Assembly: GCA_015075405.1 (NCBI GenBank)
Contig: JABTUK010000001.1
Span: 744,001-808,000, forward strand
From: Anaerolineales bacterium
Lineage (GTDB): Bacteria; Chloroflexota; Anaerolineae; 4572-78; J111
DNA: 64,000 nucleotides
Direction: 5' to 3'
Below are positions 44,115-52,471 of the stretch, one piece after another. A program made the translations under genes and the position numbers. The notes below the pieces were generated by a model, which was given only the letters and a program-made list of their open reading frames with translations, had not been told where the DNA came from and did not search any database. How positions within the stretch are numbered: position 1 is the first letter of the stretch; every line of letters starts with the position of its first letter.

Positions 44115-44546
44115 ATGCCCGAAACTGCGCGCATAAAAGAGGATTTTCGCATGGGCAGCCCAAAAGCTCGAATTTTAATTGCTGACCCCGACGCCGATAT
44201 TAACGAGTCGCTGCGTTTGTATTTTGAGGCGTATGGTCACGAAGTTCAAACCGTGAGCCGGGCCGGCGATATTAGCCGGATGGCTCGCTCCTGGCAGCCC
44301 CATGCCATTCTTATCAGCGACGAATTTAGGGATAAAGACCCTTATCGCGTTTGCCAGGAACTGCTGGACGACACCCTCACCGGGCACATCCCGCTGATAA
44401 TGCTGCTGCATCTCAACGAGCGCCAAGCTCGCTTGGGCGCCCTGGAAGCCGGGGTCAGCGATATCATAGTCAAACCTTTTGATATTGAAGAACTGCGTTT
44501 ACGGGTCGAAGCCGCCATTCGCCTCTCCACTTTGCAGACAGGGTAA
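44115..44546 (+). CDS. Single-domain response regulator (receiver only)
   Basis: A 143-aa receiver domain without output domain. ILIADPDADINESLR supplies the acidic pair, ILISDEF the phospho-acceptor position, and IIVKPFDIEELR the conserved Lys. TGGGGATGTTTGTT precedes ATG 44115; GAGG before ATG 44151 is an alternative. Probably works by phospho-relay or protein contact with a kinase encoded elsewhere. An intrinsic terminator follows at 44736. Confidence 0.85.
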   Translation: MPETARIKEDFRMGSPKARILIADPDADINESLRLYFEAYGHEVQTVSRAGDISRMARSWQPHAILISDEFRDKDPYRVCQELLDDTLTGHIPLIMLLHLNERQARLGALEAGVSDIIVKPFDIEELRLRVEAAIRLSTLQTG

Positions 44547-44552
44547 CTGTTG

Positions 44553-44666
44553 AGCCATGTCATTTCGACCGCAGGGAGAAATCCTCGACGCCTTAATTTT
44601 GCGGGTTGCGCCCTGGAGATTTCTCGACCTTCGGTCTCGAAATGACATGAGCCTGAGTAGTAATCA
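44553..44666. repeat. TCATTTCGACCG inverted repeat, copy 2 of 3
   Basis: GAGCCATGTCATTTCGACCG at the left and CGGTCTCGAAATGACATGAG at the right, ending in CCTGAGTAGTAATCAG as in copy 1. Confidence 0.8.
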
Positions 44667-44735
44667 GACAGGCATGTAAAATTTTAGATTTTGGACAAAG
44701 TACCCTTTGGGTATTTTAGATTTTCGTTTTATAAT

Positions 44736-44767
44736 ACGGCCTCTCAAGTAGCAGAGGCCGTTTTTTA
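44736..44767 (+). terminator. Intrinsic terminator
   Basis: ACGGCCTCT (44736-44744), 8-nt loop, AGAGGCCGT (44753-44761) and TTTTTT. Ends the receiver-protein transcript upstream of the aspartate kinase gene. A TATAAT at 44730-44735 directly precedes it and was not accepted as a promoter. Confidence 0.88.
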
Positions 44768-44771
44768 TTTG

Positions 44772-44863
44772 TGAGAATGAGGCGAGGAAGCGATGAGGCG
44801 ATGAGACGAAAGATTCCTCGCCTCATCGCCTCACGCCTCATCGTGTCTTTATTTTCGAAGGAG
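44772..44863. repeat. GAGGCGATGA stuttered inverted array with TATTTTC-GGAG end
   Basis: GAATGAGGCGAGGAAGCGAT and GAGGCGATGAGACG are answered by CCTCGCCTCATCGCCTCACG and CCTCATCGTG. It ends TTTATTTTCGAAGGAG, whose AAGGAG is the ribosome-binding site of aspartate kinase. Confidence 0.8.
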
Positions 44864-44871
44864 AGCTAACC

Positions 44872-46284
44872 TTGTTAATTGTTATGAAATTTGGCGGCAC
44901 TTCGGTGGGGAGTGTGCCGGCCCTGGAAAAACTGGTTGAAATTGTCAAAACCGGACGGCAGCAGGGACACAGCCTGGTGGTTGTGGTTTCGGCCATGAGC
45001 GGTGTGACCGACATGTTGTTGAACGCGGCCCACAGAGCCGAAGCAGGTGATGAGGAGACTGCCCATACCGCGCGGGCGGCTATTACCCAAAAGCATGCCG
45101 AGGCGACGCTGCACTTTTTGGGCGACACTCCTGAACGCACAGCAGTTCTGGCCCAAATCAATAGCCTGCTCGATGAATTTGAGCTGCTCTGTCACGGCAT
45201 CCGGGTGCTAGGCGAATTGACGCCGCGCGCTTTGGATGTGATTGCCGGCATGGGCGAGCGCATCAGCGTGCCCCAGGTGACGGCTATCCTCAACCGGGCC
45301 GGGGTCCCGGCTCAAGGCGTCGCCGCTACCGAACTGATTGTGACCGATGGGCGCTTTGGGGCCGCTGTGCCGCTGGTTGAGGCAACCGCCGCCAAAACTC
45401 AGGCTGGGCTGCGGCCTATTTTGGGCGCAGGCAAGACGCCAGTTATCACCGGTTTTATTGCCGCCACCGAGGATGGCATTCCCACTACCCTGGGCCGGGG
45501 CGGCAGCGATTATACCGCCACCATTCTGGGGCGCGCCCTGGAAGCCGACGAGGTTTGGATTTGGACCGATGTCAACGGGGTGATGACCACCGACCCGCGC
45601 GTGGTTCCGGAGGCCCATCCGATTGCTCATCTCTCTTACGCCGAAATCAGCGAGCTTTCCTTTTTTGGAGCCAAAGTGCTCCACTCGCAGGCCATTCGCC
45701 CGGCCCGGCGGGTAGGCATGCCGGTGCGTATCCTCAACACCTTTGAACCGACCCACCCCGGCACACTCATCACCGCCAATGCCCCGGAGAGCAACCGGGC
45801 TGTTAAAGCAGTCGCCGCCATCAAAAACATGAGCCTCGTCACCGTCGAAGGGCCCGGTATGGCCGGGATTCCGGGGGTGGCCGGTCGAACCTTTATGGGC
45901 GTCGCCCGCACCGATACAAATGTACTGATGATTAGCCAGGCTTCGTCGGAGCAGTCTATCTGCTTTGTCATCCCCAGCGCCGATGTCGGCAAGGTGGTCA
46001 AATCGCTGGAACAGGAGTTGGCCCGCGAAATCGAACGGCGTGATTTGGAGCCGGTGCGCTGGGAGGATGAGGTGGTGGTGCTGGCAATTGTTGGCGCGGG
46101 CATGAAGGGGACGCCGGGCATTAGCGGCCGCTTGTTTGGGGCGTTGGGTCGAGAAAAAATCAACGTGATTGCGATTGCTCAGGGCAGCAGCGAATTTAAT
46201 ATTTCGCTGGTTATCAGCCGCAGCGAAGCCGATAGAGCCGTGCGGGTGATCCACGACGAGTTTGAACTGGAAAAACCGGATTAG
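44872..46284 (+). CDS. lysC: Aspartate kinase
   Basis: A 470-aa enzyme making aspartyl-phosphate, first step to lysine, threonine and methionine. Start TTG 44872 fits the AAGGAG 8 nt upstream; ATG 44884 is too far from it. Kinase motif KFGGTSVGS is at the N-terminus, then LGRGGSDYTATILG and the DVNGVMTTDPR signature. Two C-terminal ACT domains (about residues 315-390 and 400-470) suggest allosteric control by amino acids; length and layout resemble the kinase part of ThrA-type enzymes but no homoserine dehydrogenase is fused. Confidence 0.93.
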   Translation: MLIVMKFGGTSVGSVPALEKLVEIVKTGRQQGHSLVVVVSAMSGVTDMLLNAAHRAEAGDEETAHTARAAITQKHAEATLHFLGDTPERTAVLAQINSLLDEFELLCHGIRVLGELTPRALDVIAGMGERISVPQVTAILNRAGVPAQGVAATELIVTDGRFGAAVPLVEATAAKTQAGLRPILGAGKTPVITGFIAATEDGIPTTLGRGGSDYTATILGRALEADEVWIWTDVNGVMTTDPRVVPEAHPIAHLSYAEISELSFFGAKVLHSQAIRPARRVGMPVRILNTFEPTHPGTLITANAPESNRAVKAVAAIKNMSLVTVEGPGMAGIPGVAGRTFMGVARTDTNVLMISQASSEQSICFVIPSADVGKVVKSLEQELAREIERRDLEPVRWEDEVVVLAIVGAGMKGTPGISGRLFGALGREKINVIAIAQGSSEFNISLVISRSEADRAVRVIHDEFELEKPD

Positions 46285-46286
46285 CC

Positions 46287-46432
46287 ATGAGCCATGTCAT
46301 TTCGACCGAAGGGGGAAATCCCCGATACCTTACTTTTTATGTGTTGCCCCCTGGGGACGCTTCGCGCCAACCTTCGGCCTCGAAATCTGTCCTGAGCTTG
46401 TCGAAGGATGACATGAGCCTGAGTAGTAACCC
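46287..46432. repeat. TCATTTCGACCG inverted repeat, copy 3 of 3
   Basis: GAGCCATGTCATTTCGACCG at the left; the right end is modified by a CTGTCCTGAGCTTGTCGAAG module before GATGACATGAGCCTGAGTAG. Copies 2 and 3 flank the aspartate kinase gene. Confidence 0.75.
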
Positions 46433-46450
46433 TCCACAACGTTAACTTCG

Positions 46451-46479
46451 TTGACATAGGGTTGGCTTCGTGGTAAAAT
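46451..46479 (+). promoter_or_regulatory. Sigma-70-type promoter of the phosphoesterase-pheA operon
   Basis: TTGACA (46451-46456), 17-bp spacer, TAAAAT (46474-46479). The start codon of the first gene is 217 bp downstream, so the leader would include the whole GTGTCAA array. Confidence 0.78.
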
Positions 46480-46501
46480 TGCCGCACTCTACCCGGAAGA
46501 A

Positions 46502-46685
46502 GTGTCAAGTATCAGGTGTCAAGTGTCAGGTGTCAAGTGTCAGGTGTCAAGTGTCAGGTGTCAAGTGTCAAGAATTACTCCATATTGGCCGCTCGATACA
46601 TAACACATGACACTTAAACACATGACACTTAAACACATGACACTTAAACACATGACACTTAAACACGTGACATTTAATCATGTGA
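46502..46685. repeat. Long GTGTCAAGTGTCAG / ACACATGACACTTAA inverted tandem array
   Basis: About nine 7-bp GTGTCAA/GTGTCAG units (46503-46570) are followed by a 30-nt spacer and about six 15-bp units of the ACACATGACACTTAA type (46600-46680), whose core TGACACTT is the reverse complement of AAGTGTCA. It could fold into a long, register-shifting hairpin in the leader of the phosphoesterase-pheA transcript. Not a CRISPR: units are contiguous and too short. Confidence 0.9.
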
Positions 46686-46695
46686 CCCTTACCCT

Positions 46696-47337
46696 GTGAA
46701 ATCGGTGAAGATTCTCTTTGTCAGCGACAAGGTTGTCGAGCACCTCTACAGCCCCAAAATTGTGGAACGGTACCATGACGTTAATCTAATTATTGGCTGT
46801 GGCGATTTGCCCTACTACTACCTCGAATTTATCCTCTCCATGCTCAATGTGCCGCTGTTGTATGTCCACGGGAATCACGACCCTCAACAAGAATATCTCT
46901 CCGATGGCACCTCGATTGCCGGCCCCAGCGGCGGCGCAAATTTACACTGCCGGGTGCAAAAAGAGGGTGGTTTGTTACTGGCCGGACTCGAAGGTTCGAT
47001 CCGTTATAAAGATGGTTACTTCCAGTATACCCAGCGAGAAATGTGGCTGAATGTGTTCTATCTTATTCCCAGGTTGCTGATTAACAAATTGATGTATGGC
47101 CGCTACCTGGACATCCTGGTAGCCCACTCGCCGCCATTCGGCATCCACAACGGCGAGGATCGTATTCACGCCGGGTTTAAGGCGTTTTTATGGTTTATGC
47201 GGGTGTTCAAGCCCAAGTATCTGGTACACGGCCACCGGCACGTTTACAATCCGGCTGAAACCATCGAGACACGTTTTGAAGAAACGCAAGTTGTTAATAT
47301 TTATCCTTATCGCGTTTTAGAAGTAGAGGTTCCTTGA
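46696..47337 (+). CDS. Calcineurin-like metallophosphoesterase
   Basis: A 213-aa phosphoesterase with GTG start. Motifs: FVSDK (first Asp present, but the usual DxH His is replaced by Lys), GCGDLPYYY, VHGNHDP, VAHSPPFG and VHGHRHVY. The loss of the first His ligand is seen in some subfamilies and leaves activity likely but not certain. Substrate unknown. It overlaps the start of the prephenate dehydratase gene, so both are probably one operon. Confidence 0.88.
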   Translation: MKSVKILFVSDKVVEHLYSPKIVERYHDVNLIIGCGDLPYYYLEFILSMLNVPLLYVHGNHDPQQEYLSDGTSIAGPSGGANLHCRVQKEGGLLLAGLEGSIRYKDGYFQYTQREMWLNVFYLIPRLLINKLMYGRYLDILVAHSPPFGIHNGEDRIHAGFKAFLWFMRVFKPKYLVHGHRHVYNPAETIETRFEETQVVNIYPYRVLEVEVP

Positions 47338-48164
47338 TGACCAGTTTGCGTGTGGCTTTTCAAGGTGAACGGGGCGCGTACAGCGAAGCCGCCGCCGTTG
47401 CCTTTTTTGGCGACTCTGTCCAGCCCATCCCTTATAACGATTTTGACAGCGTTTTTGAAGCTGTCAACACGGGCCAGGTTGACCGGGGAGTGCTGCCGGT
47501 TGAGAACTCATTGGCGGGCAGCATCCATCGCAACTATGATTTACTGCTGCGGTATGAACTCTTTATTGTCGGCGAGGTACAAATCCGTATTGCCCATCAG
47601 CTCATTGCTCTGCCGGGCGTTTCTCTGAACGACATCAAAAAAATCTATTCTCATCCGCAAGCCCTGGCCCAGTGCGAACAGTCCATCACCAGACTCTTCC
47701 CTTACGTCGAGCGGGTGGTCACTTATGATACCGCCGGCAGCGTTAAAATGATCAAAGAGCAAAATATCAGAGATGGGGCAGGGTTAGCCAGCCAACGGGC
47801 CGCCGCTATTTACGGCATGGATATTCTCCAGCCCGACATGCAGGACGACGCCGAAAACTATACTCGCTTTGTGGTCGTCGCCCGCGAGCCGGAGATACCT
47901 GCGGGTGAGGCCAAAACTTCAATTGTGTTTTCGATGGATAATATGCCCGGTTCGCTCTTTAAAAGCCTGGCCGTTTTTGCTCTGCGTGACATTGACCTGA
48001 CCAAAATCGAGTCGCGCCCTTTGCAGGGCAAACGCTGGCAATATTTTTTCTACATTGATTTTATTGCCAGCCAGTACGAAGAGCGCGGCCGTAACGCCTT
48101 AAATCATCTGCGCGAGATTACCAGTTATTTGAAAGTGCTGGGATCGTACCCGCGTGGGGTGTAA
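47337..48164 (+). CDS. pheA: Prephenate dehydratase
   Basis: A 275-aa enzyme converting prephenate to phenylpyruvate in phenylalanine synthesis. FQGERGAYSEAAA at the N-terminus, VLPVENSLAGSIHRNYDLL, and the catalytic TRF triad in NYTRFVVV are present. The C-terminal ACT domain contains ESRPLQGKRWQYFFYIDF, the phenylalanine-binding site, indicating feedback inhibition. ATG 47337 overlaps the upstream TGA by one base; TTG 47334 is also possible. Confidence 0.95.
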   Translation: MTSLRVAFQGERGAYSEAAAVAFFGDSVQPIPYNDFDSVFEAVNTGQVDRGVLPVENSLAGSIHRNYDLLLRYELFIVGEVQIRIAHQLIALPGVSLNDIKKIYSHPQALAQCEQSITRLFPYVERVVTYDTAGSVKMIKEQNIRDGAGLASQRAAAIYGMDILQPDMQDDAENYTRFVVVAREPEIPAGEAKTSIVFSMDNMPGSLFKSLAVFALRDIDLTKIESRPLQGKRWQYFFYIDFIASQYEERGRNALNHLREITSYLKVLGSYPRGV

Positions 48165-48167
48165 ACA

Positions 48168-48236
48168 CGACGGGAGACCGACGACCGGGGACCGACATTT
48201 TGTTTCATCCCGGTCCTCGGTCTCCCGTCCCCGGTC
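48168..48236. repeat. GACCGGGGACCG stuttered inverted array
   Basis: GGGAGACCGACGACCGGGG and its inverse CCCGGTCCTCGGTCTCCCG plus TCCCCGGTC. Lies between pheA and the LOG-like gene. Confidence 0.78.
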
Positions 48237-48266
48237 AACCGTAGGCAAAACTCTGGAACTTTAGCG

Positions 48267-48821
48267 ATGGCAGACACCCGAAAAATCATCAGCGTTTTTG
48301 GCAGCAGTTCCCCCCGACCCGGCTCGGCTGATTACGAAGCGGCGCGGACGGTGGGCCGTTTGTTGGCGCAGGCCGGCTTTGTGGTGCAAACGGGCAGTTA
48401 TTCGGGGGTGATGGCCGGGGCCAGCCAGGGCGCGTGCGAGGCGGGCGGGCACGTGATTGGCGTGGGCTGCGCCCAGATTGAACAGTATCGCCCCATGCCG
48501 CCCAATGAATGGGTCAAAGAACAAATTACCCACGCCACCCTGCGGGAACGGTTGTTCCACCTGGTTGACCGTTGCGATGGAGCTATTATTATGCCCGGCG
48601 GTATCGGCACCCTTTCGGAGTTGGCCTTGATTTGGAGCTTTGCGCAAACCGGTGAGATTTCGCCTCGGCCCATTATTGCGGTCGGCGGGTTGTGGCAGCG
48701 CACCCTGGCTGCTTTTATTGATGAGAGTTACGTTCACCCCAAACATCAAGCCCTCATCACCATCGCTCGCACTGCCGACGAAGCAGTGAAAAAGATGATT
48801 GGCTACTTTAATGAAACGTGA
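48267..48821 (+). CDS. LOG-family / TIGR00725-like nucleotide-binding protein
   Basis: A 184-aa Rossmann-fold protein of the lysine-decarboxylase-like (LOG) superfamily. The signature IIMPGGIGTLSELALIW is clear, with FGSSSPRPGS at the N-terminus. Members include cytokinin-type ribotide phosphoribohydrolases and molybdenum-cofactor carriers; no closer assignment is possible by eye. 17 bp before the acetyltransferase gene and probably co-transcribed with it. Confidence 0.88.
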   Translation: MADTRKIISVFGSSSPRPGSADYEAARTVGRLLAQAGFVVQTGSYSGVMAGASQGACEAGGHVIGVGCAQIEQYRPMPPNEWVKEQITHATLRERLFHLVDRCDGAIIMPGGIGTLSELALIWSFAQTGEISPRPIIAVGGLWQRTLAAFIDESYVHPKHQALITIARTADEAVKKMIGYFNET

Positions 48822-48838
48822 TGAAAAGGAAATAAACC

Positions 48839-50059
48839 ATGCTCGACGCTGTCACGGTGAGACCGATTCTGCCCGACGAACTGGAAAAAGTAGCTTATGT
48901 CCACGCGGCCAGTTTTGGCGGTGATGAAGCTGCCTGCCTGACCAATCTGCAAAGTGACCCCCGCTACAACTTCTCCAATATTATTGTGGCCGAGTACCAA
49001 GGCGAGGTCATTGGCGCCATCACCCTCTTTCCGGCTCAAATGTGGTTGAGTGGCGTGCCCATCAGCGTTGGCGCTATTACCGGGGTGGCCGTTTTGCCCC
49101 AGTTTCAGCGCAAAGGGGTGGCCGGCAAGATGATGGATTTCTCCATCGTCCGCATGGTCGCCGAAGGCCGGGCCATGTCGGTGCTGTTTCCCCATTCGCA
49201 CAAATATTATCGCCAGTTTGGCTTCGGCACTATGGGCGATCTGCATGCCTACCGCATTAATCCTCACAATTTAACCGTCTTTGCCGAAGGGCACCGGGTT
49301 CGAGCCTTTACCCCGGCTGATTTACCCATGATGCGGGTGATGTATAAGGGTCAACTGACCTGGCACAACGGCTGGTTTACCCGCAGCAATGATTGGTGGG
49401 ACAAAATTGTGGCCCAAACGCCCAACATCATGGTTTTTGATAACGATGGAACCATTGAAGGCTACTACACTTACGACCTCCAAACGGGCAAAGCGGGTGA
49501 GCGGGTACTGTACCTTAAGGAATTTTTCGCCGCCGAAGACCAGGCTTACCGCGGGTTAATCGGCTACTTGGCCGCTCAAAATGAGGCCGACGTGATTGAG
49601 TATCTGGCCCCACCCGATACCCCTCTGCGCCACAGCCTGCGCCAGCCCAAAGCCGACGACGCCCAAAATCGCGGTTACATCTTTAACGATTTATGCCATG
49701 TGACCCCCGGCCCCGTCGCCCGGATTATCAATCTATCCACAGCCCTGACCAAGCGTTTCTACGCCCGCCACATGTCGGGCGAGCGGGTGCTTCGTGTCAG
49801 CGACCCGCTTATTCCCACCAACGAAGAGCCGCTGCTGTTTCGGCTGGTGGATGGTCGCGCTGAAACCCGTTCCGCCGACGGTCGTAAAACCCAAATTGAA
49901 ACCGATATTGCCACGATGACCCAAATTCTGTGCGGTTACCTCACCGCGCAACACGCGCGCCGCCTGGGCCGCCTCCAGGCCAACGAGGATACCTGCTCCT
50001 GGCTTGATAAAGCCATCGCCGATAGCCCGGTTTACATTCAGCCGGGGGATTGGTTTTAG
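48839..50059 (+). CDS. Eis-like GNAT acetyltransferase
   Basis: A 406-aa protein with the three-part layout of the Eis family: N-terminal GNAT domain (acetyl-CoA loop VAVLPQFQRKGVAGKMMDF), a second GNAT-like domain (about 145-290) and a C-terminal sterol-carrier-like domain. Eis homologues acetylate amines such as aminoglycosides or lysines; the C-terminal residues act as base. AAGGAAATAAACC precedes the ATG. Confidence 0.88.
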   Translation: MLDAVTVRPILPDELEKVAYVHAASFGGDEAACLTNLQSDPRYNFSNIIVAEYQGEVIGAITLFPAQMWLSGVPISVGAITGVAVLPQFQRKGVAGKMMDFSIVRMVAEGRAMSVLFPHSHKYYRQFGFGTMGDLHAYRINPHNLTVFAEGHRVRAFTPADLPMMRVMYKGQLTWHNGWFTRSNDWWDKIVAQTPNIMVFDNDGTIEGYYTYDLQTGKAGERVLYLKEFFAAEDQAYRGLIGYLAAQNEADVIEYLAPPDTPLRHSLRQPKADDAQNRGYIFNDLCHVTPGPVARIINLSTALTKRFYARHMSGERVLRVSDPLIPTNEEPLLFRLVDGRAETRSADGRKTQIETDIATMTQILCGYLTAQHARRLGRLQANEDTCSWLDKAIADSPVYIQPGDWF

Positions 50060-50389
50060 GCAGTCAAACCCCTTGAGACAATTTGCATTTATGGCTAATT
50101 ATGGTATAACTCGCCCCAAATTTGGCGCTTCCTCTTTTTATCCTGATAAAAAAGGAGTTGTTCTGAGCCTCTGGCGCATCACTAATACCCTTACAGACCT
50201 GTGGGGAGCATGGTAGCACGCCCTTCGGCGCACCCGAAGGGGTGAAGTCGCAGGATTGCATCGTTTTTTGGGGCGGTCGGCGGTCTATTTTCTGAGGAGT
50301 GTTCACAAACCAACGGCAAGCCACCGATAACGAAAATGTCTTTCGGCGGTCAGCCGTCGGCGGTCTATTTTCGAAGGAGTAAGGCAGAG
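50060..50389. repeat. Gap with GTGTTCACAAACC repeat and CGGCGGTC / TATTTTC cassette
   Basis: 50261-50300 holds GGGCGGTCGGCGGTCTATTTTC then GAGGAG; 50294-50345 is the third GTGTTCACAAACC repeat; 50343-50379 repeats CGGCGGTC-AGCCGTCGG-CGGTCTATTTTC and ends in GAAGGAG, the ribosome-binding site of the DksA-like gene. 50060-50260 shows a GGGGAGCATG-type stretch and CCTTCGGCGCACCCGAAGG hairpin but no gene I can support. Confidence 0.7.
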
Positions 50390-50746
50390 ATGAGTAAAAA
50401 GATCACCAAAACCCAACTGGCTGTTCTCAAGCAAGAGCGTGAGCATACACTGGCTGAATTGGAGAATTTGCGGCAAGAACTTCGCCTGGAGATGGAAATC
50501 GAAGATGTGGACGAGGTCGCCTCGGAACTGATTGAGCGTGACAAAATGTACTCCCTGATCCTGACGCTGGAGCGCAAGCTGGAAGATATTGACCACGCCA
50601 TCAAAAAGGCCCAGGAGCACGGCTATGGTATTTGCGAGCGGTGCGGCAAACCGATTGACCCCGAGCGATTAGAAATCTTCCCTGAAACAACTTTGTGTAT
50701 TGACTGCAAACGGGAGAATGAACGGCTGGCGCGGGCCTCTTCTTGA
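50390..50746 (+). CDS. TraR/DksA-family zinc-finger protein
   Basis: A 118-aa protein: long coiled coil (residues about 8-80) and C-terminal C4 zinc finger (CERCGKPIDPERLEIFPETT followed by CIDC). DksA-type proteins bind RNA polymerase through the secondary channel and modulate rRNA and stress promoters; the short Chloroflexota forms have not, to my knowledge, been characterised. ATG 50390 follows GAAGGAGTAAGGCAG. A strong terminator follows at 50781. Confidence 0.92.
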   Translation: MSKKITKTQLAVLKQEREHTLAELENLRQELRLEMEIEDVDEVASELIERDKMYSLILTLERKLEDIDHAIKKAQEHGYGICERCGKPIDPERLEIFPETTLCIDCKRENERLARASS

Positions 50747-50780
50747 TAAAGAATAAACCCGATTGTCACAACTTGCAGGG

Positions 50781-50809
50781 GGGCGAGAGAATTATCTCTC
50801 GCCCTTTTT
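50781..50809 (+). terminator. Intrinsic terminator of the DksA-like gene
   Basis: GGGCGAGAGA, loop ATTA, TCTCTCGCCC and TTTTT. Confidence 0.92.
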
Positions 50810-50844
50810 GTTCAGAGCCGCTAGGCCAATCCGCTTAAGCGTTT

Positions 50845-50872
50845 TTGCTTGGCTTTGGCTTCGTGATATAAT
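50845..50872 (+). promoter_or_regulatory. Promoter of the LCP gene, predicted leaderless
   Basis: TTGCTT (50845-50850), 16-bp spacer, TATAAT (50867-50872). The ATG at 50879 lies where transcription should start, and no ribosome-binding site is present. Confidence 0.72.
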
Positions 50873-50878
50873 GGGACT

Positions 50879-52438
50879 ATGGCAACACAAACAAAAACGT
50901 ATAAACAACCATCAGCTTTACCCCCTTTTATCGTCAATGGCCTTATGGTCGGCGTTGTGGGGATTTTTCTTTTAGTAGGCGCTTATACCGGCTATCTCTT
51001 CTACCATGTGGTCAAAAATACGGTTAAAGAGATTGCCTCGCGCACCAATTTACCGACAACTGTCCCTTACATTGATTTGGCGCTCCCACTGGCGGCTCTG
51101 CCCCTCACCGGTGATGGCAGCGTTCCTCTGGCCTTGCCCATTCGCGGCGGCGAAACCGGCGCGACCGGTGTGACCGGGGTTCCTCTGCCCGATTACGAAC
51201 AGAAGGAACGAGTCAATATCTTGCTGCTGGGCATAGACAAGCGCCCCGATGAGTCAATTGCCCGAACTGACACCATGATCCTGGTTACGGTTGACCCCAA
51301 TACCAAAACGGCCGGCATGCTCTCTATCCCCCGTGATCTGTGGGTGTCTGTGCCTGGCTATTATGAAGACCGGATCAACAAAGCCTTTTTCCTGGGTGAA
51401 CAAGATAAATATCCCGGCGGCGGTCCGGCTTTGGCCATGAAGACCATCCAATACAACCTGGGCGTACCCATCCACTTTTATGTGCAGGTTGACTTTCATG
51501 GCTTTGAGCAGATTGTGGATACCCTGGGTGGGATAGACGTTTATGTTTCCGAAACCATTGACGACCCCACCTACCCTGATAATAATTACGGCTACGATCC
51601 CTTCTATATTGAGGCCGGGCAGCATACCCTCAATGGATACAATGCCCTGCGCTACGCCCGCACCCGCCACACTCCTGGCTCCGACTTTTCCCGCGCTCGG
51701 CGGCAGCAGCAAGTGCTGATGGCGATTCGCGACAAAGCCCTCCAATTGGGGATGGTCCCCAAAATTCCCGAATTGTGGAATACGATGGCCGGGACGGTGG
51801 AAACCGATTTGCAACTGGTGGACATTGTGGAACTGGCCCAACTGGCCGATGAAATTGATACCGGCAATATTAAATCCGCGGTCATTGACCATACCATGAC
51901 TCTTGATTATATTGCCGATACCGGCGCGCAAGTGCTCTTGCCGCTGCGCGACAAAATCAAAGTTGTCATTGACGACATGTTTGCTCAAACAGAGCCGGTG
52001 CAGCAAGGTCCTTCGCCAGCCGAAGTTGAAGCAGCGCAGCAAGCCCAGGCCGAAGCCAGGGCGCAAGAGATTGCTGAACAGGCCAAACGCCAGGAAGAAA
52101 TCAGGGCCTTTCTGGCTCGAGAAAATGCCCGGCTGGTAGTCCAAAACGGTACCAATATACCTAGTTTGGGGACCCTTACGGCAGATTATTTGAGACAACA
52201 AGGATTCAACATCTTTCAATTTGGTCAGGCTGATACAACTACCTATTCTCAATCCGTTATTGTCGTTTACAACGATACCAAAATCTATACTTTGCAGGTT
52301 TTAGCGGCCCTGTTTGAAGTATCAGAAGAAAATATCCGGCGCAGCCCCAATCTGGAAAGTGATGTGGATTTCAGGGTCATCGTTGGCAGCAACTTTGAGT
52401 TACCCAGCCCGGCCCCCCTGACTACTGATGAACCGTAA
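50879..52438 (+). CDS. LytR-CpsA-Psr (LCP) family glycopolymer ligase
   Basis: A 519-aa membrane protein: one N-terminal helix (about 18-40), the LCP catalytic domain at about 100-270 (NILLLGIDKRPDESIARTDT, MLSIPRDLWV, ARTRHTPGSDFSRARRQQQ with conserved Arg and Asp residues), a helical stretch (about 370-420), and a C-terminal LytR_C domain (about 418-505, RLVVQNGTNIP). LCP enzymes transfer glycopolymers from a lipid carrier to peptidoglycan outside the membrane. Own promoter and own terminator make it monocistronic. Confidence 0.93.
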   Translation: MATQTKTYKQPSALPPFIVNGLMVGVVGIFLLVGAYTGYLFYHVVKNTVKEIASRTNLPTTVPYIDLALPLAALPLTGDGSVPLALPIRGGETGATGVTGVPLPDYEQKERVNILLLGIDKRPDESIARTDTMILVTVDPNTKTAGMLSIPRDLWVSVPGYYEDRINKAFFLGEQDKYPGGGPALAMKTIQYNLGVPIHFYVQVDFHGFEQIVDTLGGIDVYVSETIDDPTYPDNNYGYDPFYIEAGQHTLNGYNALRYARTRHTPGSDFSRARRQQQVLMAIRDKALQLGMVPKIPELWNTMAGTVETDLQLVDIVELAQLADEIDTGNIKSAVIDHTMTLDYIADTGAQVLLPLRDKIKVVIDDMFAQTEPVQQGPSPAEVEAAQQAQAEARAQEIAEQAKRQEEIRAFLARENARLVVQNGTNIPSLGTLTADYLRQQGFNIFQFGQADTTTYSQSVIVVYNDTKIYTLQVLAALFEVSEENIRRSPNLESDVDFRVIVGSNFELPSPAPLTTDEP

Positions 52439-52471
52439 TCGAGTGGTTTAGAGAATTTTAGCCAACTATGC

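Noticed and set aside
44707..44735. TTGGGT-N17-TATAAT as a promoter for aspartate kinase
   Set aside because: A strong intrinsic terminator begins at the next base, so a transcript from here would end at once; the TATAAT is more likely the AT-rich flank of the terminator.
46502..46685. CRISPR array
   Set aside because: Units are 7-15 bp, contiguous, without unique spacers, and no cas genes are near.
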